Shown piece after piece: positions 24,369-32,702 of a stretch of DNA of 35,803 nt. This DNA comes from Dysgonomonas sp. Marseille-P4677 (GTDB taxonomy: Bacteria > Bacteroidota > Bacteroidia > Bacteroidales > Dysgonomonadaceae), in NCBI RefSeq assembly GCF_016652235.1, contig NZ_JAEPKU010000033.1:1-35803 (forward strand), read 5' to 3'. Position numbers and translations under genes: made by a program. Numbering within the stretch: position 1 is the stretch's first letter; every line of letters begins with the position of its first letter. Below the pieces are notes generated by a model. It searched no databases, was not told the DNA's origin, and was given only the letters and a program-made list of their open reading frames with translations.

Positions 24369-25268
24369 ATGTGGTTAGTTCTTGCATTTGTTTCTGCATT
24401 CTTCTTGGGATGCTATGATATCAGCAAAAAGAAGTCGGTGCACAACAATGCAGTTATCCCTGTATTATTTCTCAATACATTATTTTGCTCCCTATTACTA
24501 CTTCCTCTTGTTCTTATATCAAAAATATCGCCCGATGTATTATCCGGAACAATAGGATATGTACCTTCCGTTTCAGTTGAAACCCATGGATATATTTTCA
24601 TAAAATCTGTTATTGTACTCACCTCATGGATATTCGGTTATTTTGCCATTAAGCACCTCCCTCTTACTATTACAGGGCCGATTAACGCTACACGCCCTGT
24701 CATGACCTTACTTGGAGCTCTATTTATATTTGGAGAGCGACTGAATCTTTATCAGTGGATAGGTGTGATAATAACGATTATATCTTTCTTCCTGTTATCA
24801 CTCTCAGGAAAAAAAGAAGGTATCAGCTTCCATAAAAACAAATGGATATTTTTCATGATATTGGCTTCAATAGCTGGTGCAATTAGCGGATTGTACGATA
24901 AATATCTTATGCAGCGATTTAGTTCAACTGCCGTTCAATATTGGTTTAATACTTATCAATGCATACTGATGGGGATAATAATGATCATATTATGGTATCC
25001 TACGCGAACAAAGAATACACCTTTCCAATGGAGATGGAGCATTATATTAGTGTCCATATTCCTTACCATTGCAGATTTTGTCTACTTTTATGCACTGACG
25101 GATACTGATGCAATGATATCGATCGTTTCCATGGTAAGACGAAGTAGCGTCCTTGTATCTTTTGCCGGAGGAGTATTATTTTTCCATGAAAAAAACTTAA
25201 AAGGGAAAGCTATTGATCTCGCATTGATTGTAGTCGCAATGTTTTTCCTATATTTGGGGTCGAAATAA
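24369..25268 (+). CDS. EamA/DMT-family transporter
   Basis: This 299-residue membrane protein has about ten helices in two EamA repeats. The first repeat ends with TITGPINATRPVMTLLGALFIFGE in pattern (about residues 97-120), and the second with MISIVSMVRRSSVLVSFAGGVLFFHE (about 253-278). By family it moves small metabolites across the inner membrane; no substrate can be assigned. It begins 3 bases after the nhaA stop and so belongs to the truA-nhaA unit. It does not closely resemble the EamA protein at 13634-14530, and its second repeat has Arg-Arg in place of the usual proline-rich turn. Confidence 0.87.
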   Translation: MWLVLAFVSAFFLGCYDISKKKSVHNNAVIPVLFLNTLFCSLLLLPLVLISKISPDVLSGTIGYVPSVSVETHGYIFIKSVIVLTSWIFGYFAIKHLPLTITGPINATRPVMTLLGALFIFGERLNLYQWIGVIITIISFFLLSLSGKKEGISFHKNKWIFFMILASIAGAISGLYDKYLMQRFSSTAVQYWFNTYQCILMGIIMIILWYPTRTKNTPFQWRWSIILVSIFLTIADFVYFYALTDTDAMISIVSMVRRSSVLVSFAGGVLFFHEKNLKGKAIDLALIVVAMFFLYLGSK

Positions 25269-25350
25269 TGGTTGAAACTCATTTGCAATCAAAGTGGGAA
25301 GACCTTAGGAAGTATCATATAATTATAACATATACTCATATTAGTAAAGT

Positions 25351-25989
25351 ATGAAAAAAATCATATTCTCAATTATACTATTCATAACTACCCTAATCAA
25401 TGTGTCAGGGCAAGAAATAGGAAGTGTCCTCCTTACCATGCCCGAAAACATTATATTGGGGTTGGAAGCTGCACAAAAAAACTTACTGATATCAAATCCT
25501 GATGACACAACTGAACTGAAAATAGATAGAGGTACTTTTTCAGAATTAAAAAGACTGGCTATTTCTGATGATTTCATTTCATTGCAAACATCTGAGGCAG
25601 GAACTACCCAGATAAAGTTATTACCATTGGTTAACGACTCGAAAATAATATGTGTAGTTAAAACAGTTTGCAATAAAATCTGCGACAGCCAAATACAATT
25701 TTACACTACAAAATGGCTTCCTATAGTGCAAGGAGACCTATTGCCTAAAATAAATAAGAGTATTTTTATAAAAACTGATATCGATCAAAACAACCAAGAA
25801 TTTGAGAATGCCTACAAATATCTAGATATGAATCCAATAAAAGTCACATTATCTCCAACGGACAACTCTATGAAAATAGAGTACGATATAAAGAATTATC
25901 TGTCGGAAGAAGATTATAAAAAAATACAACCTTATCTGATCGAAGATCCTATAACCTTTACATGGGACAAAACATCATATAAAAGATAA
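25351..25989 (+). CDS. DUF3256 family secreted protein
   Basis: This 212-residue protein has a Sec signal peptide (about 1-20, cleavage near VSG-QE) and no further membrane segment, so it is periplasmic or outer-membrane associated. Its pattern matches DUF3256, a family common in Bacteroidetes: an early MPENIILGLE, a central IKLLPLVNDSKIICVVKTV, and a Cys107-x3-Cys111 pair followed by FYTTKW. The function is unknown. It begins 82 bases after the EamA gene without a recognisable -7 box, so it may be read from the truA transcript. It ends at a strong bidirectional terminator. Confidence 0.82.
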   Translation: MKKIIFSIILFITTLINVSGQEIGSVLLTMPENIILGLEAAQKNLLISNPDDTTELKIDRGTFSELKRLAISDDFISLQTSEAGTTQIKLLPLVNDSKIICVVKTVCNKICDSQIQFYTTKWLPIVQGDLLPKINKSIFIKTDIDQNNQEFENAYKYLDMNPIKVTLSPTDNSMKIEYDIKNYLSEEDYKKIQPYLIEDPITFTWDKTSYKR

Positions 25990-26004
25990 GAGATTTATTT
26001 CGCT

Positions 26005-26050
26005 AATAAAACAAAGAGGAGGATCAAAAGATCCTCCTCTTTGTTTTATT
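26005..26050. terminator. Strong bidirectional terminator
   Basis: A perfect 21-base inverted repeat (26005-26025 and 26030-26050, core ACAAAGAGGAGGATC) with an AAAA loop sits between the DUF3256 gene and the convergent small GNAT gene. Its right arm includes the stop codon of the GNAT gene (26046-26048). Confidence 0.92.
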
Positions 26051-26333
26051 CTTCGTGTTCTGCTACAATATCTTCATACTCCGGATGTCGTTGAATATAT
26101 ATCTTCGTATATGGACAAATAGGACATACTTTATATCCACTTTTACGAATATGATCCAACAGCGCTTTTGTCAAAGCAGCAGCAATCCCTCTACCTTCCA
26201 GACGCAATGGCACTTCGGTATGTGTGACCAGGAAAACATTTCCTCTCTTACGATAATCAACGAGAGATAACAAGCCTTCAACTTCTGTTTCGAAACGGCT
26301 TTTCTCTTCATTATGAATGATATTGTATTCCAT
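26046..26333 (-). CDS. Small YidJ-like GNAT acetyltransferase
   Basis: This 95-residue, single-domain protein belongs to the short GNAT family (COG2388, Acetyltransf_CG; YidJ type). HTEVP (38-42) is the central strand, EGRGIA (46-51) the pyrophosphate loop that binds acetyl-CoA, and CPYTKIYIQRHPEY (73-86) the conserved C-terminal signature. Its substrate is unknown. It begins 2 bases after the lipoprotein gene, making it the last gene of the DUF2027-Smr operon. Its stop codon lies inside the terminator arm, so termination and the end of translation are tightly linked. Confidence 0.88.
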   Translation of the reverse strand: MEYNIIHNEEKSRFETEVEGLLSLVDYRKRGNVFLVTHTEVPLRLEGRGIAAALTKALLDHIRKSGYKVCPICPYTKIYIQRHPEYEDIVAEHEE

Positions 26334-26335
26334 AA

Positions 26336-26920
26336 TTATTTTCCTCCAAAACTAAAACTTACAGGTATGTAAACGGGTGATGTTATAGGAGTATTTCCAA
26401 TCTTAAATGTCGGCTTTAATTGTAACGTAACATTCGACTTCTTAGAACCGATACCTAAAAAATTCTTAGCTATTTCTGTAACGGCATCTTTCGAATTGTT
26501 TTTCATCAATGTAGCCAAATCTACTCCAATAGATAAAGGTAATGTTTGAGTCTGTCCCGAAGCAATATTCAATGTTTGATTTACCGATCCGGTAGTGAAT
26601 TGAATATCATCAATACTGATAATATACTGTAACCCGTTCAACATTGCGGCTGACTCATTGGGATTCTTTACATCTAAATTCAGTGTGAAATTAAGGGGAA
26701 TAGAAGTAGCTGAACCACTTAATATAGATGTAATTTTAGGGATGGACGTCAGGGATAATCCGTTTGAAAGATTCATACCCGAAACAGTCAACCCTGTAAT
26801 TGACTTATAATTATACTCACAATTAATAAGATTATATGTGCTTGACAAGCCTTGTTGAATAGTATCGCAGCTAACCAAAGTAGTCACAACGAATAATAAT
26901 GCTAAAATTCTCTTTTTCAT
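26336..26920 (-). CDS. LEA-type-2-like lipoprotein
   Basis: This 194-residue lipoprotein has the signal ending LVSC (Cys18). The rest is a single beta-rich domain resembling the LEA14/WHy type: FTLNLDVKNPNESAAMLNGLQY (about 78-100) is the typical 'basic strand plus NPN' element, followed by IASGQTQTLPLSIGVDL. Such domains bind or shield hydrophobic or unfolded partners; the actual role in Bacteroidetes is unknown. Residue 19 is Asp, which in enterobacteria would favour inner-membrane retention, but the rule is not reliable in this phylum. It is the middle gene of a three-gene unit. Confidence 0.72.
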   Translation of the reverse strand: MKKRILALLFVVTTLVSCDTIQQGLSSTYNLINCEYNYKSITGLTVSGMNLSNGLSLTSIPKITSILSGSATSIPLNFTLNLDVKNPNESAAMLNGLQYIISIDDIQFTTGSVNQTLNIASGQTQTLPLSIGVDLATLMKNNSKDAVTEIAKNFLGIGSKKSNVTLQLKPTFKIGNTPITSPVYIPVSFSFGGK

Positions 26921-26957
26921 TTCGTTTGATAATAATTTTATTTTGTAGTTTATGTAT

Positions 26958-27992
26958 TTATTTTATTGTTACCATTGTTGCACCATAACCGTATTCTCGA
27001 AAAGATGCATCCTGAAAATAGGCTGATTTATAATTTGTACTGAGTTCTTTTAGTATGTTTTTTTTTAAAATTCCATCTCCTTTACCATGTATAAACACGA
27101 TCTTTTGACCTTTATTCTTCCTATTCTCATCCATTACTTCACGAACTTTTGTCAACTGATACTCTAGAATATCACTGGAAGATAAACCATTTGTATTATC
27201 TAAAAGTTCATTAGCATGCAAATCTATTTCGAGAATACTGTTTGTAGCCTTTTTTACTATTGGTTGTATACGAGGACGTTGTTCCTTTTGCTTTATAGCC
27301 ATTTCTATCTCTTCAGCCCAAATCACCAATTCTTTCTCAGCCAAATCACGGCGTACCATTGGATATATGATTGCCTCATCTTCAAAATAATCATTCTCTT
27401 TAAAACTATGCAATTTATAGAACTTAACAGTATCCAGATGCAGTTCTACTGAATATGAGTTTTTAAGAGTAAAACGCCTATCTTTCTTATATGCAAAAAA
27501 CTGCAAGCAAATACGTTCCAAATCATTCAGTTCCGCTTTATTAAACTCTTCAAGAAACAGTCTGGTATTTGGCTCTATTATTCCTATATTTCTGCTCAAC
27601 CACCCTTCATCACTTCTTGTCATGTAGTTATATGACAAATAATAATTACTATCGTTTATCAAATAACATTCAAAGTTAGTAGTACTAAGACTCTTTATAT
27701 CTATTGGCAAGTAAGCCAAAAACACAGATAGTTGTTCCCCCTCTTTAGTTTCTTCTACTTTATATTCTTCAATACCATTCGTTCTATTGCTTTGCTGTAC
27801 ATCCACCGTCGGCTTTGAACTCTGGCGCACTTGTGCATCATTAGCAGGTTCTATTACTACACATTCGCGAATAAGAACTGGAATATCAAACCCTTCTTCA
27901 TCCTCAACCAATGCGATATCTTTACCTTGAAACCCTTTCACGACACCACCTCCCGTAGTATTTAGAAAGCGGACTTTATCTCCTGTCTTCAT
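26958..27992 (-). CDS. DUF2027 protein with C-terminal Smr domain
   Basis: This 344-residue protein has an N-terminal SH3/KOW-like region (1-48; MKTGDKVRFLNTTGGGVV), a low-complexity linker (about 50-85) and the DUF2027 middle domain (about 85-215). The C-terminal Smr (MutS2-related) domain has both hallmark motifs, IDLHA (256-260) and HGKGDGILK (302-310). Smr domains are known as nucleases or RNA/DNA-binding modules, including ones that cleave mRNA at collided ribosomes. Here the classic LDLHG reads IDLHA. The precise function is unknown. It heads an operon with the lipoprotein and small GNAT genes and is divergent from queA, sharing an 85-base gap. A near-consensus -7 box (CAACTTTG, reverse strand, 28041-28048) lies in that gap. 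Confidence 0.85.
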   Translation of the reverse strand: MKTGDKVRFLNTTGGGVVKGFQGKDIALVEDEEGFDIPVLIRECVVIEPANDAQVRQSSKPTVDVQQSNRTNGIEEYKVEETKEGEQLSVFLAYLPIDIKSLSTTNFECYLINDSNYYLSYNYMTRSDEGWLSRNIGIIEPNTRLFLEEFNKAELNDLERICLQFFAYKKDRRFTLKNSYSVELHLDTVKFYKLHSFKENDYFEDEAIIYPMVRRDLAEKELVIWAEEIEMAIKQKEQRPRIQPIVKKATNSILEIDLHANELLDNTNGLSSSDILEYQLTKVREVMDENRKNKGQKIVFIHGKGDGILKKNILKELSTNYKSAYFQDASFREYGYGATMVTIK

Positions 27993-28050
27993 AATTCCTA
28001 ATTATTCTTGTTAACCTCTCCTGAAGCTTTTTTATTCGCACAAAGTTGCT

Positions 28051-28058
28051 TATTTTTG
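28051..28058 (+). promoter_or_regulatory. Candidate -7 box for queA-mltG
   Basis: TATTTTTG matches TAnnTTTG. Transcription would begin near 28065, about 13 bases before the GTG start. It adjoins the near-consensus box on the opposite strand for the divergent DUF2027 gene. Confidence 0.5.
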
Positions 28059-28077
28059 TCGGATAAAAAAAACAAAA

Positions 28078-29328
28078 GTGGACGTATCTATTTCCCAAGA
28101 TATTCGTATCGAAGATTATAATTATGATTTACCGGATAGCCGGATAGCGAAGTATCCTTTATCAAAACGAGACAGTTCAAAACTTCTTGTCTATAGAGAT
28201 GGAGAAATCACAGATGCTCATTTCAGTGATCTGCCTTCTTTTCTCCCCGAAAATAGTTTAATGATTTTTAATAATACAAAGGTTATTCAGGCACGTCTCC
28301 ACTTTCAAAAAATAACAGGAGCCCAAATAGAAATATTCTGCTTGGAACCACATACCCCGAATGACTATTTACTCAATTTTCAACAGACTGAATATTGCTC
28401 TTGGGTTTGCCTTATAGGCAATCTGAAAAAATGGAAAGATGGTGAACTTGTTAAGGAAATAGATGTAAATGGGCAAAAGATAATAATCAGTGCAAACAGG
28501 TTACAATCGCTCGTAGACACTCATACTGTAGAATTTAGGTGGAATAATCCTCAAATTACTTTTTCCGAGATACTTGAAGCGATTGGAGAATTGCCTATAC
28601 CTCCTTATTTAAACAGAGATACCGAAGAACAAGATAAAGAAACATATCAAACTATATATTCGAAAGTAGACGGTTCGGTTGCGGCTCCAACAGCCGGATT
28701 ACACTTTACTCCAGAAGTTTTTGAATCTCTAAAGAAAAAGGGTATAAAGACGGATGAAGTTACATTGCATGTAGGCGCAGGAACATTCAGACCTGTAAAA
28801 TCTGAACAAATAAAAGACCATGTAATGCACTCCGAATTTATCTCGGTAAAAAAAGAAGTAATAGAAAAACTGCTAAGCCATACAGGAAAGGTAATCGCAG
28901 TAGGTACTACATCTGTGCGCACACTGGAAAGCCTATACCATATAGGCACTTTGCTTGAAAAAGAAGAAAATCCTTCAACCCTAAAAGTAATGCAGTGGCA
29001 ACCGTATAGAGAAAACTCAAATAAAATATTATCTACTGAAAAAGCCCTATCTAATATTATTTCGTACTTGGATAGAAACAATCTGAATACACTTATTGCT
29101 GAGACTCAAATCATTATTACTCCCGGATATGCATATCAAATAGTGGATGGAATTGTGACTAATTTTCACCAACCGAAAAGTACTCTTCTCTTGCTTGTAT
29201 CTGCTTTTGTGGATGAAGATGGTGCTACTCCTAGCCGTAATAGTTGGCAAGGTATATATAAACACGCTCTAGATAATAATTATCGTTTCTTAAGTTATGG
29301 AGACAGTTCTCTATTATTAAAAGAATAA
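28078..29328 (+). CDS. queA: S-adenosylmethionine:tRNA ribosyltransferase-isomerase, long form
   Basis: This 416-residue QueA-family enzyme transfers the ribosyl part of SAM to preQ1-tRNA to make epoxyqueuosine in tRNA. Family motifs are clear: LPIPPYLNRD, YQTIYSK followed by GSVAAPTAGLHFT, TLHVGAGTFRPV, GTTSVRTLE, TNFHQPKSTLLLLVSAF and YRFLSYGDSSLLL. It is about 60 residues longer than E. coli QueA (356). The extra length falls in the middle region, as in the long QueA-like proteins of Bacteroidetes, so it may be a paralogue. The start is GTG at 28078, the only start upstream of the conserved EDYNYDLPDSRIA. mltG follows after 3 bases. Confidence 0.9.
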   Translation: MDVSISQDIRIEDYNYDLPDSRIAKYPLSKRDSSKLLVYRDGEITDAHFSDLPSFLPENSLMIFNNTKVIQARLHFQKITGAQIEIFCLEPHTPNDYLLNFQQTEYCSWVCLIGNLKKWKDGELVKEIDVNGQKIIISANRLQSLVDTHTVEFRWNNPQITFSEILEAIGELPIPPYLNRDTEEQDKETYQTIYSKVDGSVAAPTAGLHFTPEVFESLKKKGIKTDEVTLHVGAGTFRPVKSEQIKDHVMHSEFISVKKEVIEKLLSHTGKVIAVGTTSVRTLESLYHIGTLLEKEENPSTLKVMQWQPYRENSNKILSTEKALSNIISYLDRNNLNTLIAETQIIITPGYAYQIVDGIVTNFHQPKSTLLLLVSAFVDEDGATPSRNSWQGIYKHALDNNYRFLSYGDSSLLLKE

Positions 29329-29331
29329 AAG

Positions 29332-30351
29332 ATGAAAAAAACAATCTCATATATCACCTTAACTATTGTAATCGTAGGTATAGCTGTAGCTGCTTATGGA
29401 TACAGCATTATAAATACTGGATTTGATATAAAAAAAACTACTTATATCTATATAGACGAAAGAAAAGATTATAACATCCTCTTGAAAGAGCTAAAAGATA
29501 GTGCAAAGATAGAAAGTATATCCAGTTTTGAAATATTGGCATCTACTATGGGTTATAAAGGTAATCTTAGAACAGGTCGCTATGCCGTAACTCCCGATAT
29601 GAATATACTTACATTCATCCGAAATCTACGAAGTGGGCATCAAGCACCTATAAATATCACCTTTAACAACATCCGAACCAAAGAAGATTTTTCGGAGCGT
29701 ATCTCCAACCAATTGATGATAGATGAAGAAAAGTTATTATCTACGCTAAAGAATCCCGAAAAGTGTAATACATTCGGTTTTACCACAGAAACCATAATTG
29801 CAATGTTTATACCTAACACTTATCAATTCTATTGGGATATTAGCCTAGATAGTTTTCTGCAACGAATGAATAAAGAATATAACAAATACTGGAACGAAGA
29901 TCGTCTAGCTAAGGCCAAGACAATAAATTTGTCCTCTATCGAAGTATCAACTCTGGCTTCAATCGTTGAAGAAGAATGTACCTATACAGATGAATACCCT
30001 ATCGTAGCAGGACTATATCTCAACCGACTTCAGTTAGGTCAGGCTTTACAGGCAGATCCAACCGTGAAGTTTGCTGTAGGAGACTTCTCTTTACGTAGAA
30101 TATTAAACAAACATTTAGAAATTGATTCACCATACAATACATATAAGTATAGTGGTCTTCCCCCAGGACCAATTCGCATGCCTTCGATCAAAGGTCTTGA
30201 AGCAGTATTGAATCATGCAACACACGACTATTTATATATGTGTGCCAAAGAAGATTTCTCGGGAAGGCATAATTTTGCTAAAACATTCTCCGAACACCAG
30301 AGAAATGCATCCCTATACAGAAACGAATTAAACAAAAGAGGAATAAAATAA
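29332..30351 (+). CDS. mltG: Endolytic murein transglycosylase MltG (YceG-like)
   Basis: This 339-residue inner-membrane protein has one N-terminal helix (about 7-27) and a periplasmic YceG domain. By family it cleaves nascent peptidoglycan glycan strands and so sets their length. The catalytic glutamate region is ASIVEEEC (209-216), and the signatures LQADPTVKFAVGD, SPYNTYKYSGLPPGPI and HDYLYMCAKEDFSGRHNFAKT are present. Length is normal. It lies 3 bases after queA, a tight coupling of tRNA modification and wall synthesis genes. Its 3' end is 7 bases from the convergent sugar transferase gene, with no visible terminator. Confidence 0.94.
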   Translation: MKKTISYITLTIVIVGIAVAAYGYSIINTGFDIKKTTYIYIDERKDYNILLKELKDSAKIESISSFEILASTMGYKGNLRTGRYAVTPDMNILTFIRNLRSGHQAPINITFNNIRTKEDFSERISNQLMIDEEKLLSTLKNPEKCNTFGFTTETIIAMFIPNTYQFYWDISLDSFLQRMNKEYNKYWNEDRLAKAKTINLSSIEVSTLASIVEEECTYTDEYPIVAGLYLNRLQLGQALQADPTVKFAVGDFSLRRILNKHLEIDSPYNTYKYSGLPPGPIRMPSIKGLEAVLNHATHDYLYMCAKEDFSGRHNFAKTFSEHQRNASLYRNELNKRGIK

Positions 30352-30358
30352 GGATTTA

Positions 30359-31771
30359 TTAAAAGGCTTTATCATCTCCTTTTATTGCGTTAGCGACTGT
30401 TAGATAAATAATCTTCAAGTCGAGAAAGAAAGTCCAGTTCTCGAGATACCACACGTCTTTTTTTACTCGCTCTTCCATTTCTTCAACCATCTTTGTCTCA
30501 CCTCTGCAGCCAGTTACTTGTGCCCACCCAGTAATACCAGGTTTTACAAGATGTCGTACCATGAATTTATCAATCAGGGAGCTATAAAGGTCAGTATGCT
30601 GTAACATATGCGGACGAGGGCCTACTACTGACATATCATTTTTAAGGACATTAATAAACTGCGGAAGTTCATCGATACTCGTCTTTCGCATAAAATGGCC
30701 TATCTTAGTGACTCTAGGATCACCTTCTACTGCTTGTTTTTTATTTGCGTCGGAATTCAGACGCATCGATCGGAATTTATAACAGTAAAATTCTTTTCCT
30801 TTAATTCCTGTTCTCTTTTGTTTAAAAAATACCGGGCCTGGAGATGTCCATTTAATGACTGCACCGAAAATAAGATATATAAATGGGAAAATAAGACTTA
30901 GAACCAGTATAGAAAAAATTAGATCGAAACATCTTTTAAAAAATCTATTCGAGAAATGCTGCAAAGGCTCATACCGTAAACTCAAAACCGGAGTAGACTC
31001 TATAAAATGTAAGGTAAAACGACGTTTTATATATTTATGAAACTCGGGCACCATATAGAATCGAATCATGTTATTTTCAGAGAACTTTATTAAGTCATAT
31101 ATTAGGTCGTCTTGGCTACCCGGTAATGTACAAAATATCTCATCGACCCTTACAGATTCTGCATATGATTTTACGTCGGACGTCTTTCCTAAATAATTAG
31201 GAAGTTCTTCTTTTTTTTCTATATTATCATCAAAAAAACCCAACACCTTATATCCAAAATCACTGCCTATCAATGATTTATACACCTTAATCGCATTTAC
31301 TCCACCACCTACAATAATTACTTGTCTGTAATTATAACCTTTCCTCCTATATGATTTCAACAAGATTCTGAATAACACATGCCATCCTATAAATAACGTA
31401 CCTAAAATAAAGAAAATGATGATCCATGGAAGAATAGGTATATTTATTATTTTGAAAATAGAGAGACCGGCGGTCAATAAAACTGCATAAAGAGTAATAA
31501 ATCCGGAAGATTGCTGCACAATCTTATCTAAATATGCAACATTAGATGCGATACGAAAACGAATAAACGAAGAAGTAATAAAATAGCAAAGGTTAATCAA
31601 CAAAAAAGATATAACTTTCTCCCTATAATGTAGGCTTTCAGGGATTAAGTCTTCCCGAAGGAAGATCCAATAAGATATCAAAAAGAACACATTTATCAAG
31701 AATAAGTCTCCAAAACGGATTATCCAATCAATGAGATATCCGTATCCTTCTCTCCGTTCCTTTACATTCAT
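30359..31771 (-). CDS. Polyprenyl-phosphate sugar-1-phosphate transferase (WcaJ/WbaP-like)
   Basis: This 470-residue membrane enzyme starts glycan assembly by moving a sugar-1-phosphate from a UDP-sugar to undecaprenyl phosphate. Four N-terminal helices (about 20-135) are followed by a Rossmann-like domain (VIIVGGGVNAIKVYKSL from residue 151, LGFFDDN). A membrane-associated catalytic domain completes it: RCFDLIFSILVL, SPGPVFFKQKRTG, YKFRSM, the catalytic pair Asp367-Glu368 (TSIDELPQ), VGPRPHM and KPGITGWAQV. All expected domains are intact. It lies last in the fhs-DUF1460-CPBP unit, not in a glycan cluster, and no glycosyltransferase is adjacent. The sugar and final product cannot be inferred. 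Confidence 0.93.
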   Translation of the reverse strand: MNVKERREGYGYLIDWIIRFGDLFLINVFFLISYWIFLREDLIPESLHYREKVISFLLINLCYFITSSFIRFRIASNVAYLDKIVQQSSGFITLYAVLLTAGLSIFKIINIPILPWIIIFFILGTLFIGWHVLFRILLKSYRRKGYNYRQVIIVGGGVNAIKVYKSLIGSDFGYKVLGFFDDNIEKKEELPNYLGKTSDVKSYAESVRVDEIFCTLPGSQDDLIYDLIKFSENNMIRFYMVPEFHKYIKRRFTLHFIESTPVLSLRYEPLQHFSNRFFKRCFDLIFSILVLSLIFPFIYLIFGAVIKWTSPGPVFFKQKRTGIKGKEFYCYKFRSMRLNSDANKKQAVEGDPRVTKIGHFMRKTSIDELPQFINVLKNDMSVVGPRPHMLQHTDLYSSLIDKFMVRHLVKPGITGWAQVTGCRGETKMVEEMEERVKKDVWYLENWTFFLDLKIIYLTVANAIKGDDKAF

Positions 31772-31807
31772 AGTTCAATTAGCAATCAATTAGTACAAAT
31801 ATAATAT

Positions 31808-32698
31808 TTAGTTCTCAGATTCTTTACTTATTATTCTATTTCTGTAAATCATGAATAACGTAGCAACTGACAATATTAAGCTAATTATTATAAACGGGGC
31901 ATTTTGCCCAAGCTCTAAATTTTCCATTTGATCGAATTCCGGAGTGCCATAATATATATACATCAATATTACATTAATAGCATTATGAGCCGTGTGCACT
32001 ATTACCGGAACCCAGATACTACCTAACCAAATAAATAGGTAACCAAGTAATGCCCCTAACAACACCCGAGGTACAAATCCATAAAATTGAAAATGTACTG
32101 CACTAAAGATAATAGCAGTAATCCAAATTGCAACATGGCGATTAACAAAGGCTTTTTGTATTATTTGTTGTATACATCCCCTGAAAAATAACTCCTCTCC
32201 CAAACCTGCGACAATTGCAAGAACTAAAAGATTAAAGACTAGCCCAAATATAGTTTTATCCGTAAACAATAATTTTAGTGATTTCTGTGCAGAATCTTCA
32301 CTTGCACGCATCCATTGCTCGATTGAAGCCATTGAATCAGGTAAAACCAACTGCTGGTTATAATAACTTATTGAATTAATAAGAGGTTGTGCGACTATTA
32401 TAAATATGATTGCAATAAATAATAAAAGATAATTGGTATCGACATCCACCTTCAAGTAATGTTTAGGCTTTTCCTGGCATAAATATGTAAATAATAACGC
32501 AGGAATAACAAATAAGAAAATCGTCTGGATTGCCATTGCCAATCTCATCGAATTAGCAGAATTCATCATCTGATCCATGGACATGGTCATTAAAATAATG
32601 AAAGAAGCCAACATTAAACCGGTAAAAGATAAAAAACAGAGAAAGAAAAACTGCGACCAGCCTCCCATGTTATATAATATGCTTTTATTGTTACTCAT
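31808..32698 (-). CDS. CPBP-family intramembrane metalloprotease
   Basis: This 296-residue protein has about eight hydrophobic helices and the CPBP (Abi/CAAX-like) signature. Motif 1 is Glu168-Glu169-x3-Arg173 (GEELFFRG), motif 2 is FSAVHF with His202, and motif 3 is HTAHNAIN with His238 and Asn239. It is expected to cleave within or next to the inner membrane. The substrates of bacterial members are mostly unknown. It lies 4 bases after the DUF1460 gene and 36 bases before the sugar transferase gene on the same strand. Confidence 0.9.
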   Translation of the reverse strand: MSNNKSILYNMGGWSQFFFLCFLSFTGLMLASFIILMTMSMDQMMNSANSMRLAMAIQTIFLFVIPALLFTYLCQEKPKHYLKVDVDTNYLLLFIAIIFIIVAQPLINSISYYNQQLVLPDSMASIEQWMRASEDSAQKSLKLLFTDKTIFGLVFNLLVLAIVAGLGEELFFRGCIQQIIQKAFVNRHVAIWITAIIFSAVHFQFYGFVPRVLLGALLGYLFIWLGSIWVPVIVHTAHNAINVILMYIYYGTPEFDQMENLELGQNAPFIIISLILSVATLFMIYRNRIISKESEN

Positions 32699-32702
32699 AA
32701 CT

